A stretch of 64,000 nt of DNA. Origin: Maricaulis sp048268525. Lineage in GTDB: Bacteria; Pseudomonadota; Alphaproteobacteria; Caulobacterales; Maricaulaceae. The position numbers and the translations under genes are program-made. The notes under the pieces are model-generated. The model ran no database searches, was not told where the DNA came from, and was given only the letters and a program-made list of their open reading frames with translations. The stretch's first letter is position 1. Each line of letters begins with the position of its first letter. This document shows, piece by piece, positions 1 to 8,264 of the stretch. The stretch lies in NCBI RefSeq assembly GCF_048268525.1, contig NZ_JBLWVH010000008.1, forward strand, positions 1-64,000. Reading direction: 5' to 3'.

Positions 1-1188
1 AGTGATCGTGATCGCGCCTTTGCGCGTGCCATCACCGCCACGACATTTCGTCGCCTCGGCCAGACACGCGCCGTGTTGAATGGCCTGTTGTCCCGCCCCC
101 TGCACGAGACGTCGGAAGGCGCGCAGGCGCTGCTCATCACCGGCGCCACCCAGCTTTTGTGGATGGACGGCGCACCGCATGCGGTCGTCTCGTCGACCGT
201 CGAGCTGGCCGATGCCCGCAGCGATGCGCGCAAGCTGAAGGGCCTGATCAACGCCGTCCTGCGCCGCGTCGATCGCGAGGGCAGGGAGCGCCTCAAGCCG
301 ACCCTTCCGCGCGATAATCTGCCGGACTGGCTGCGCGACAGCTGGCGCGCGGCCTACGGCCCCGGCACGCTCAGCCGGATCGCCAATGCCATCACCGTCG
401 CGCCACCGCTCGACCTGACCGTCAAGAATCCGGACGAGCGCGAGCATTGGGCCGAACAGCTGGGCGCCAAAATCCTGCCCAATGGCAGCTTGCGTCGAGA
501 AACAGTGGGCGATGTCAGGGCTCTGCCGGGCTTTCGAGACGGCGCCTGGTGGGCCCAGGATGCCGCCGCCGCCATACCTGCCACCCTGCTGACATTGGGA
601 CCCGGCTCCAGTGTCATCGACCTTTGCGCAGCGCCTGGTGGCAAGACCATGCAACTGGCGGCAACAGGTGCTGAGGTGACGGCACTGGACCTGTCCGAAA
701 AGCGCCTCGAGCGGGTACGGGAAAACCTCGGCCGGACAGGCCTGTCGGCGACGCTCATCGCCGGCGATGCGCTGGCATACAAGCCGGCGCAGCCGGTCGA
801 TGCGGTCCTGCTCGATGCCCCTTGCACAGCCACTGGCACGCTGCGGCGCCATCCTGAAGCGGCCTGGATCAAGCGCGCGGAAGACACAGTCCGCATGGCG
901 CGGCTTCAGGATGAGATGATCAAGGCCGCCGTAACCATGCTGAAGCCGGGCGGGCAGCTGATACTGTGCACATGCTCGCTGCAGCCCGAGGAGGGCGAGG
1001 CCCTCGCCGGTCGAGTTTCCGGACGGCACCGTCAACTCAAGGAATCGCCCATCCAGCCGGCCGAGCTGGCGGGCATTGACGGGGCTCTGACTCCCGCCGG
1101 ATGGGTCCGCCTGACCCCGGCCCTGTGGGCCGAGCAAGGCGGAATGGACGGTTTCTTCATCGCCCGGTTCACGAAACGGGCCGGATAA
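1..1188 (+). CDS. rsmB: 16S rRNA (cytosine-967-C5)-methyltransferase RsmB, 5'-truncated by window edge
   Basis: The open frame runs in from base 1 without a start, so the gene begins upstream of the window. The first codons (SDRDRAFARAI...) match the N-terminal NusB-like RNA-binding domain of RsmB. The C-terminal half is a Rossmann-fold methyltransferase: the SAM loop IDLCAAPGGKT lies near base 615, and both family cysteines are visible, one in LDAPCTATG near base 810 and the catalytic one in LCTCSLQPEEGE near base 970. RsmB uses SAM to make m5C967 on 16S rRNA in the cytosol. The GTG at base 73 is an internal codon and not the start. rpe follows about 70 bp downstream on the same strand. Confidence 0.93.
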   Translation, partial: SDRDRAFARAITATTFRRLGQTRAVLNGLLSRPLHETSEGAQALLITGATQLLWMDGAPHAVVSSTVELADARSDARKLKGLINAVLRRVDREGRERLKPTLPRDNLPDWLRDSWRAAYGPGTLSRIANAITVAPPLDLTVKNPDEREHWAEQLGAKILPNGSLRRETVGDVRALPGFRDGAWWAQDAAAAIPATLLTLGPGSSVIDLCAAPGGKTMQLAATGAEVTALDLSEKRLERVRENLGRTGLSATLIAGDALAYKPAQPVDAVLLDAPCTATGTLRRHPEAAWIKRAEDTVRMARLQDEMIKAAVTMLKPGGQLILCTCSLQPEEGEALAGRVSGRHRQLKESPIQPAELAGIDGALTPAGWVRLTPALWAEQGGMDGFFIARFTKRAG

Positions 1189-1255
1189 CACCTTAATCGG
1201 CCGCTGCCGCTGTCTTCGACTTGCGCCGGTTTGGCCTCACTGTTATCGGATCGAC

Positions 1256-1915
1256 ATGGTCAGTCCCACAATCATTTCCCCCTCCATCCTCTCGGCTGAT
1301 TTCGCCAGGCTGGGTGACGAGGTTCGCGCCATCGACGCCGCCGGCGCCGACTGGATCCACATCGATGTGATGGACGGCCATTTTGTGCCCAATCTCACGA
1401 TCGGGCCGGCTGTGGTGAAGGCACTGCGTCCGCACAGCAAGAAGCCCTTCGACGTGCACCTGATGATCACGCCGGTCGACCCGTATATCCAGGCCTTTGC
1501 CGATGCCGGCGCCGACATCATCACCGCCCACCCGGAAGCCGGACCGCATTTCCATCGCACGGTGCAGGCGATCAAGGCGACCGGGGCCAAGGCCGGGGCC
1601 GCCCTCAATCCATCGACGCCGGTCGAGGTGATTGACTACGTCCTCGACGAGCTCGACCTGGTGCTGGTGATGAGCGTCAATCCCGGATTTGGCGGGCAGA
1701 GCTTCATCACCAACCAGTTGAAGAAGATCGAAGCGCTCAGGGCGCGGATCGACCAGCGCGGCCTGTCGACCCTGATCGAGGTCGATGGCGGTGTGAATCC
1801 GCAAACCGCCCGGGATTGCCTTGATGCCGGCGCCTCGGCGCTAGTCGCCGGGTCTGCGGTTTTCAAGGATGGCCCTGACGCCTATCGCGACAATATTTCA
1901 GCCCTGCGTCGCTGA
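1256..1915 (+). CDS. rpe: ribulose-phosphate 3-epimerase
   Basis: This 219-residue protein has the usual family length. It opens with IISPSILSADFARL, has the metal and catalytic stretch IHIDVMDGHFVPNLTIGP, the second site DVHLMI, and the late glycine-rich MSVNPGFGGQSF and IEVDGGVNPQTA segments that bind phosphate in this TIM barrel. It interconverts ribulose-5-phosphate and xylulose-5-phosphate in the pentose phosphate pathway and Calvin-type cycles. The start is the ATG at 1256. The heparinase-like gene begins 3 bp after its stop, so the two are probably cotranscribed and translationally coupled. Confidence 0.96.
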   Translation: MVSPTIISPSILSADFARLGDEVRAIDAAGADWIHIDVMDGHFVPNLTIGPAVVKALRPHSKKPFDVHLMITPVDPYIQAFADAGADIITAHPEAGPHFHRTVQAIKATGAKAGAALNPSTPVEVIDYVLDELDLVLVMSVNPGFGGQSFITNQLKKIEALRARIDQRGLSTLIEVDGGVNPQTARDCLDAGASALVAGSAVFKDGPDAYRDNISALRR

Positions 1916-1918
1916 CCC

Positions 1919-3751
1919 ATGGCTAGAGCGGTGCGTCTGTCCGACTATGCGGTCGCAATCGTGGCAGCCGCCCGCCGTGAGGCGTCGTCCACCCTGCATT
2001 CGCTTGGCCTGTTTTCCAGCTTGCATGACCTTGGCCCGCTGCCAGACGAAGTCGGACCGCTGCCGGAGGATTTTTACGGCAGCAGGCCGGATCGCGGGAC
2101 CGAGATCCGCGCCGGCCGGATCCAGCTGGCCGGTGACCTCCTTTCGATCGACCCCGAACATGACAATGTCTGGCTGAAACCGGCGCCAACACGGGCTTTT
2201 GCGCGTCGACTGCACGGGTTTGGCTGGTTGCGCGACGTCATCGCGTCGGCGAATGAAACACCGGGTCCAGCCGATGATCTGTCCACAAGGGACGCGATAG
2301 CCGATCCGGCCGCCCTACCGCCGGGTGCCGAGGCTGCCAGGGCCTTGGTCGATGACTGGATCAGGGCTTTCGGGCGATGGAACAGCTTTGCCTGGAGCCA
2401 TGGTGTCCTTTCGGCCCGGATCATAAACTGGCTCAAGGCCGGCGAAACGCTATTCGAAGCTGGCGAATCCGACAGGAAGACGCGCAATGTCCGCCTGCGC
2501 AGCCTGTTGCGACAGGCGCGTTATCTCCAGCGCACCATACCCTTGGCCCATGACGGTGCTGTCCGGTTGCGGTGCGCCATCGCCCTGTCATTTGCCGGAC
2601 TCTCTATTCCCCGGCAGGGCGCCCTGCAAAAAGCGGGACTGTCGGCGCTGGAAAAGGAAGTGAAACGCCAGATCCTGCCGGATGGCGGCCATGTTTCACG
2701 GTCGCCGCGCGCGGGCACCGAAACCCTGATTGACCTGATCGCGCTGCGCGATGTGGCCGAAAAGGCCGGTGTCGAATTCCCGAAGGAAATCATACGCGCG
2801 ATCGACCGGCTGGCGCCCATGGGCCGCTTCTTCAGGATGAGCGATGGCGGCCTGGCGAGTTTTCATGGCGGGGGCGAGTGTGATCATGGCGCCCTGAAAA
2901 CGGCGTTATCGCGGGATGAAACAGGCGCCAGGCCATTCGGCTTCGCACCACATTCCGGCTATCACCGCGCCGAGGCCGGAGGCGCCACAATCATCCTTGA
3001 TGTCGGCAAGGCACCGCCTGGCGTTTTGAGCACGGGGGCTCACGCCAGCGCCCTGGCTTTTGAACTGTGCACCGCAGGCGGGCGCCTGGTCGTCAATTGC
3101 GGCTGGCATGACGACCAACCGTCCAGCTGGCGTGAGGCGGTGCGGGCAACGGCCGCCCATTCCACGCTCACACTTGAGGAAACGTCGTCAGCTCGCCTGT
3201 TCCCGCCCGGCTGGCAACGCGACCTGCTCGGTCCCCGCCTGGCTTCCGCGCCCGGCCCGGTCACGGCCCGCCGCAATGAAGAAGACATGGGCGTCTGGCT
3301 CGAAGGCATCCACGAAGGCTATCGCGACGAATTCGGCCTGTCCCATCGTCGCCGTGTATTCCTGGCCGCTGATGGTGGCGATCTGCGTGGCGAGGATGCT
3401 CTTTTTCGCCCGGTATCCGACGGCCCGCCCGACGATGTCGACGTGCGTTTCCGTTTCGCCATCCGCTTTCATCTGCATCCTGATGTCAGGGCGTCCCTGT
3501 CACGGGACACTATGAGCGCCCTTCTGGTCCAGCCGGACGGCGATGGGTGGCGGTTCCGGACCGATGGGGGTCCGATCCGCCTGGAGCGCTCTGTCTATCT
3601 TGCTGCCGGTGCACCTCCACAACGCGCGACGCAAATTGTAGTACAAGGGGAGGCTGAGCCCTTCGGGGCGGGCGACCGGCCACCAAACCGGGTACGCTGG
3701 GCCTTCCAGAGGCTCGGCCAGGTTGGTGGGACGCAGGGGGAAACCGGATGA
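1919..3751 (+). CDS. heparinase II/III family protein
   Basis: This 610-residue protein has the architecture of heparinase II/III-like proteins: an N-terminal alpha-helical toroid (roughly residues 80-330, with the RWNSFAWSHGVLSARIINWL region) followed by a beta-rich domain containing SGYHRAEAGGATIILDVG and AHSTLTLEETSSARLF. Family members are polysaccharide lyases acting on uronic-acid polymers, but many bacterial members of this subtype are uncharacterised. I see no classical signal peptide. It begins 3 bp after the rpe stop without a clear ribosome binding site, so translation may be coupled to rpe. Its stop overlaps the next start (ATGA), tying it to the CapD-like gene; a role in surface-polysaccharide metabolism is inferred from that neighbour. 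Confidence 0.75.
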   Translation: MARAVRLSDYAVAIVAAARREASSTLHSLGLFSSLHDLGPLPDEVGPLPEDFYGSRPDRGTEIRAGRIQLAGDLLSIDPEHDNVWLKPAPTRAFARRLHGFGWLRDVIASANETPGPADDLSTRDAIADPAALPPGAEAARALVDDWIRAFGRWNSFAWSHGVLSARIINWLKAGETLFEAGESDRKTRNVRLRSLLRQARYLQRTIPLAHDGAVRLRCAIALSFAGLSIPRQGALQKAGLSALEKEVKRQILPDGGHVSRSPRAGTETLIDLIALRDVAEKAGVEFPKEIIRAIDRLAPMGRFFRMSDGGLASFHGGGECDHGALKTALSRDETGARPFGFAPHSGYHRAEAGGATIILDVGKAPPGVLSTGAHASALAFELCTAGGRLVVNCGWHDDQPSSWREAVRATAAHSTLTLEETSSARLFPPGWQRDLLGPRLASAPGPVTARRNEEDMGVWLEGIHEGYRDEFGLSHRRRVFLAADGGDLRGEDALFRPVSDGPPDDVDVRFRFAIRFHLHPDVRASLSRDTMSALLVQPDGDGWRFRTDGGPIRLERSVYLAAGAPPQRATQIVVQGEAEPFGAGDRPPNRVRWAFQRLGQVGGTQGETG

Positions 3752-5649
3752 GCAAGCCGCCATCCAAGGCGCGCGGCGTCACATCGATCCGCAGTCAGAT
3801 TTCGATGGTCGCGGTTGCCCTGTTCGATCTCGCGGCCGGCGCGATCGCCATGTGGGTGGCCGTCCTGCTGCGCTACCGCTTCGAACCTTCCGCCCCCCCG
3901 GACGACGTCGTCCTGCAATCGGTTGCGGTGTTCGCGCTGGCCTGCGCAATCATCTTTCCTATCGAGGGACTTCATCGCGGTCTGTGGCGCTACACCGCCC
4001 TGAACGATGCTGCCCGGATCGTGCGGGCAATCGTGCTGGCCAATCTGGTCTTCCTGCCAATCCTGTTCCTGATCAACCGGCTCGACGGATTCCCCCGGAC
4101 CTCGATCCTGCTGGAAATGCCGATCCTGGTGTTCATATTGATTGCTGCCCGTCTTTCCGTGGCGGCATTGCGGACCCAGGGGCTGCGCGGCGCGCTTCAG
4201 ATGGAAGACCGCAGCAAGCCGACAGCGATACTCGTCGGGACCGATCTTGAACTTGACGATGCCCTGCGCGACCTCGGTCGGCGCAACGGTTCCGCACCTT
4301 TCCGCACCAAGGGGTTGATCGAGCCTGGGGCGACCCTGACAGGTCATGCCATTCGTGGCATACCGGTATTGGGTGGGCTGGAAGCTCTGCCGGCCGCCCT
4401 GAAACGCCTGTCGGAAGTCGAGAAAGATCCGCCCCGCCTCGTCCTGGCGGGCGCCCACACCGATGCCGACATCGTCAACCAGCTGATCCGGATCGCATCA
4501 CGAACCGGCGCCAAACTGTCCCGCGCACGGCCGTCAGACGGCCGCGAGGCCTTTTCGCCTGTCGAAGCCGCGGACCTGCTGAACCGCCCTCCACGGGCAC
4601 CCAACCTGTCGCCGGCCCGCCCCCTGATCGAGGGACGCCGGGTGTTGATTACAGGAGCCGGAGGAACAATCGGATCGCAATTGTCCCGGCTCGCAGCGAC
4701 GCTGGGGCCTGAAAAACTGATCCTGTTCGACGCCTCAGAGGCCAATCTCTACGAAATCGATCTGGAGTTCGCGAAACGGTTTTCCGGCATCGCCTGGCGG
4801 GCGGTCCTGGGAGATGTCCGCGACAGGAACAGGCTCGACGAAGTGTTTCGCGAAGAGCGCCCGGATGTCGTTCTGCATGCGGCGGCGCTCAAACACGTTC
4901 CGATGAGCGAAAGGAATCCGGGCGAAGCCGCCCGCACGAACATTATTGGCACCGTCAACACAATCGAGATGTCACAACAATACGGCGCCGGCGTCGTGGC
5001 GCTGATTTCCACCGACAAGGCTGTCAATCCGGGCAATGTCATGGGCGCGACAAAACGGGCCGCAGAACTCTATGCGCGCGCCGCTGCCAACCAGTCCGAT
5101 TCTACTCGGGTCTGTGTGGTCCGCTTTGGCAATGTGCTGGGCTCAACCGGTTCCGTCGTCCCATTGTTTGAACGACAGATAGAGGCCGGAGAGTCTGTCA
5201 CAGTCACCGATCCGGAAGCGACCCGCTATTTCATGACCGTGGAGGAGGCGTCGGGCCTGGTGCTCGATGCTGCCGCCCAGACCGCTGCCGATCCGGCCCT
5301 GAACGGGGCACTTTATGTTCTGGACATGGGGCGCCCGGTCTCGATCATGCGGCTCGCACGGCAATTGCTTCGACTGCGGGGCCGTGACCCTGATGCCCCC
5401 GGAGCGATCCGGGTTGTCGGCCTGCGGCCGGGCGAAAAACGCCATGAAAGCCTGGTCTATGATTTTGAGAGCACGATCGAGACCTCGATCGATGGAGTCT
5501 GGGCGGTGACGGGACCGGACCTTGACCCGGCCTCGGTCAGTACCGGCCTTGATGCCATCATCCGCGCTGCCGGCAGCAGTGACGGTGCTGGAGCGTCGGC
5601 GGCGCTGGAGGCCCTTTGCAAATTGCGCCCATTGCCGCTCGGTGATTGA
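3748..5649 (+). CDS. membrane-anchored nucleotide-sugar 4,6-dehydratase/epimerase (CapD/WbpM family)
   Basis: The 633-residue protein has about four N-terminal membrane helices (residues 15-145, including MVAVALFDLAAGAIAMWVAV), a cytosolic CoA-binding-like domain (around 150-260), and a C-terminal extended short-chain dehydrogenase domain from about residue 290. The NAD(P) loop is VLITGAGGTIGSQL and the substrate loop LHAAALKHVP. The catalytic region reads ISTDKAVNPGNVMGATKRAAE, so methionine stands where most SDRs have the catalytic tyrosine; WbpM-type enzymes carry the same S-M-K triad. These enzymes act on UDP-GlcNAc-type sugars early in O-antigen or capsule synthesis. The start overlaps the upstream stop by 4 bp. 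The exact sugar product cannot be read from sequence. Confidence 0.85.
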   Translation: MSKPPSKARGVTSIRSQISMVAVALFDLAAGAIAMWVAVLLRYRFEPSAPPDDVVLQSVAVFALACAIIFPIEGLHRGLWRYTALNDAARIVRAIVLANLVFLPILFLINRLDGFPRTSILLEMPILVFILIAARLSVAALRTQGLRGALQMEDRSKPTAILVGTDLELDDALRDLGRRNGSAPFRTKGLIEPGATLTGHAIRGIPVLGGLEALPAALKRLSEVEKDPPRLVLAGAHTDADIVNQLIRIASRTGAKLSRARPSDGREAFSPVEAADLLNRPPRAPNLSPARPLIEGRRVLITGAGGTIGSQLSRLAATLGPEKLILFDASEANLYEIDLEFAKRFSGIAWRAVLGDVRDRNRLDEVFREERPDVVLHAAALKHVPMSERNPGEAARTNIIGTVNTIEMSQQYGAGVVALISTDKAVNPGNVMGATKRAAELYARAAANQSDSTRVCVVRFGNVLGSTGSVVPLFERQIEAGESVTVTDPEATRYFMTVEEASGLVLDAAAQTAADPALNGALYVLDMGRPVSIMRLARQLLRLRGRDPDAPGAIRVVGLRPGEKRHESLVYDFESTIETSIDGVWAVTGPDLDPASVSTGLDAIIRAAGSSDGAGASAALEALCKLRPLPLGD

Positions 5650-5710
5650 CTTGCCACACCGCCGTGATACCTCGCCGCGGATCAACCGGAATGAAGAACG
5701 GAGATTTTCC

Positions 5711-7306
5711 ATGTCAGACCATGATCTCGCCCCGGTACGGCGCGCCCTGATTTCCGTCTCCGACAAGTCCGGCCTGATCGAACGCGGTCGGCAACTGGCC
5801 GATGCCGGTGTCGAGATCCTTTCGACCGGCGGCACGCTGCGCAGCCTCAGCGAAGCGGGCATTCCGGCAAAGGACGTCTCCGAAGTCACCGAGTTTCCCG
5901 AGATGATGGACGGGCGCCTGAAAACCCTGCATCCGCGGGTTCATGGCGGCCTGCTGGCCCGACGCGACAATGGCGATGATCGAGCCGCCATGGGCACACA
6001 CGGAATCCCGCACATTGATCTGCTATACGTCAATCTCTACCCGTTCGAGGAGACCGTCGGAAAGGGCGGTGCCTATGCCGACTGTGTCGAGAATATCGAC
6101 ATTGGCGGACCGGCCATGATCCGCGCAGCGGCCAAAAACCACGCCTGGGTCAATGTCTGCGTTGATGGCAGCGATGTTGACCGGGTGCTGGCCGATATGG
6201 CGGCCAATGACGGGCATTCCTGTCTCGACCTTCGCAAGTCACTGGCGGCCAAGGCCTATGCCCGCACTGCCGCCTACGACGCCGCGATTTCGAACTGGTT
6301 TGCCGACGCGCTTGAAGACCCGGCGCCGGAGTACCGCGCCTTTGGCGGCGCGCTGACCCAGGCGCTGCGCTATGGCGAAAATCCGCACCAGAACGCCGCC
6401 TTCTATCGTAGTGCCGAAAACCGGGCGGGGATCGCGACGGGCCGACAGGTCCAGGGCAAGGCGCTGAGCTACAACAATCTGGCCGACGCTGATGCCGCCT
6501 TCGAGCTGGCCGGAGAGTTCGCCGCGGATGAAGCGGCGGCCGTGGTGATCGTCAAACACGCCAACCCCTGCGGTGTCGCCGTGCATGAAACGCTGTCATC
6601 AGCCTATGAGAAAGCCTTCGCTGCCGATCCGATTTCAGCCTTTGGCGGCATCGTGGCACTGAACCGCACCCTCGACGCGGTCACCGCCGGTGAGCTTGTC
6701 AAGGTTTTCACCGAAGTTGTCATTGCCCCCGACGCCGATGAAGACGCGCTGGCGGTGCTCTCTGCCAAAAAGAATTTGCGGGTGCTCCTCACGGGCGGCA
6801 TGCCGGACCCGAAGCAGGGCGGCTGGCTGACGAAAACCGTGGCCGGCGGACTGCTGGTCCAGGAACGCGACGTTGCCATGGTCTCGACGTCTGACCTGAA
6901 AGTGGTCACCAAGCGCGCACCGACCGAGGCCGAACTGTCAGACCTGATGTTTGGCTGGAAAGTCGTCAAGCACGTGAAGTCGAACGCCATTGTCTATGCC
7001 CGCAACGGCTCGACCGCCGGGATCGGGATGGGGCAGACCAGCCGCCTGGAAGCCGCCCGCCTGGCTGTACGCAAGGCCGAAGCAACGGCTGCCGAAAATG
7101 GTTGGGATGACCCACGGACCAAGGGCTCGGTCTGCGCATCTGACGCCTTCTTCCCGTTCGCCGACGGACTGCACGCGGCCGTCGAGGCCGGCGCCACCGC
7201 CATCATCCAGCCCGGTGGTTCAATCCGCGATGAAGAGGTCATTGCCGCTGCCGACGAGGCGGGTGTCGCCATGGTCTTCACCGGGATGCGCCATTTCCGG
7301 CACTAG
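5711..7306 (+). CDS. purH: bifunctional AICAR formyltransferase / IMP cyclohydrolase
   Basis: The 531-residue product has the standard length. The N-terminal MGS-like IMP cyclohydrolase domain starts RRALISVSDKSGLIERG and contains ILSTGGTLRSL and KTLHPRVHGGLLARR. The C-terminal AICAR transformylase domain contains LRYGENPHQNAAFYR, KHANPCGVAV, DPISAFGGIVALNR and the terminal QPGGSIRDEEVIAAAD. It catalyses the last two steps of purine synthesis to IMP. The frame stays open upstream, but the ATG at 5711 gives the canonical N-terminus and has a GGAGA ribosome binding site at about 5700. It lies 61 bp after the CapD-like gene and may have its own promoter. Confidence 0.97.
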   Translation: MSDHDLAPVRRALISVSDKSGLIERGRQLADAGVEILSTGGTLRSLSEAGIPAKDVSEVTEFPEMMDGRLKTLHPRVHGGLLARRDNGDDRAAMGTHGIPHIDLLYVNLYPFEETVGKGGAYADCVENIDIGGPAMIRAAAKNHAWVNVCVDGSDVDRVLADMAANDGHSCLDLRKSLAAKAYARTAAYDAAISNWFADALEDPAPEYRAFGGALTQALRYGENPHQNAAFYRSAENRAGIATGRQVQGKALSYNNLADADAAFELAGEFAADEAAAVVIVKHANPCGVAVHETLSSAYEKAFAADPISAFGGIVALNRTLDAVTAGELVKVFTEVVIAPDADEDALAVLSAKKNLRVLLTGGMPDPKQGGWLTKTVAGGLLVQERDVAMVSTSDLKVVTKRAPTEAELSDLMFGWKVVKHVKSNAIVYARNGSTAGIGMGQTSRLEAARLAVRKAEATAAENGWDDPRTKGSVCASDAFFPFADGLHAAVEAGATAIIQPGGSIRDEEVIAAADEAGVAMVFTGMRHFRH

Positions 7307-7379
7307 CCGGACCTGGCCGCTCTGCATGTGAATCAAGCAATCATTGCACGACCTTGCCTTTTCACGTCATTGTCGGCAC

Positions 7380-8264
7380 ATGAAAATCAACCCCCTCTTC
7401 CGAGCCGCCGGCACCGTTGCACTGGTGATTCTGGCCGGTTTGGCGGGATGCGCCACCGGCAACATGACCGGCTGGAGCGTTCCCAAGCGCCCCCTCGAGG
7501 ATCAGGTCGACCTGCTTCGCGATCATGTTGAAATCCGATTGCCCGACGGTCAGGACGCTCCTGTACCAGCGGTGATAATGCTGCACGGATGCGGTGGTTT
7601 GCGTGAGGTTCAGGAAGCCTATTCGGTTGATTTGCTGGACGCTGGCTATGCAGTGGTGCTGGTCGATTCCAATCAGGCCAGGGGTATCGGCCGTTTCGGA
7701 GCCATGACCCAGGTCTGCACCGCGCTTCGCCTGTGGGGGCAGGAACGCGCCGCCGACATTCCCGCCGCGATTGCGTTGGCCAGCGAAATCCCGGTGATTG
7801 ATGCCAACCGGTTGGCCCTGATCGGTTGGAGCCATGGCGGTTGGACCGTGTTGGAAGCACTCGACTACGCCGCGGAGGGCCGTTCTGCGCCTGCACTCCG
7901 GCCGACCTCTCCCGATCCGGATTCGACACCCCTGCCCGGCGTACGGACAGCAATCGCGCTCTATCCCTATTGCGGATTTCCGGTACGCGCCGATGGTCGG
8001 GACTTCCCGCGATCCATCCCGCTTCACATCATCCTGGCCGAACGCGACATGGTCGCCCCGCCCGACGATTGCGTCCGTCTGTTCGACCGCTCAGACGCGT
8101 CCGGGGTTGCTATTGATCATGAAGTCTGGCCGGGCCAGACCCATGCCTTCGACGAGCCCAACGGCCCACCGGACCCGCGCATGCAATACGATGCGGACGC
8201 GGCTCAAAGAGCTCGCGCCCGCATATTGGTCTGGCTGGATGAGGCGTTCGTCGATCAGGGTTGA
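7380..8264 (+). CDS. exported lipoprotein, dienelactone hydrolase-like alpha/beta hydrolase
   Basis: The ATG at 7380 gives a clean lipoprotein signal peptide: MKINPLFRAAG, a hydrophobic core, then the lipobox LAGC with the cysteine at about residue 23. The mature part is an alpha/beta hydrolase: an oxyanion-type MLHGCGGLREVQ segment, the nucleophile elbow GWSHGG (serine in GxSxG), an acid in the LAERDMV region, and the catalytic histidine in WPGQTHAFDEP. This matches the dienelactone hydrolase superfamily. The substrate is unknown, and location in the inner or outer membrane is inferred. It is convergent with the glutamate dehydrogenase gene and overlaps its 3' end by 10 bp. Confidence 0.8.
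   Translation: MKINPLFRAAGTVALVILAGLAGCATGNMTGWSVPKRPLEDQVDLLRDHVEIRLPDGQDAPVPAVIMLHGCGGLREVQEAYSVDLLDAGYAVVLVDSNQARGIGRFGAMTQVCTALRLWGQERAADIPAAIALASEIPVIDANRLALIGWSHGGWTVLEALDYAAEGRSAPALRPTSPDPDSTPLPGVRTAIALYPYCGFPVRADGRDFPRSIPLHIILAERDMVAPPDDCVRLFDRSDASGVAIDHEVWPGQTHAFDEPNGPPDPRMQYDADAAQRARARILVWLDEAFVDQG

Noticed and set aside
3595..4458. A 287-codon open frame on the - strand across the heparinase and CapD-like genes
   Set aside because: It is antisense to two well-supported genes, shows no domain, and has the composition expected of a mirrored GC-rich codon pattern.
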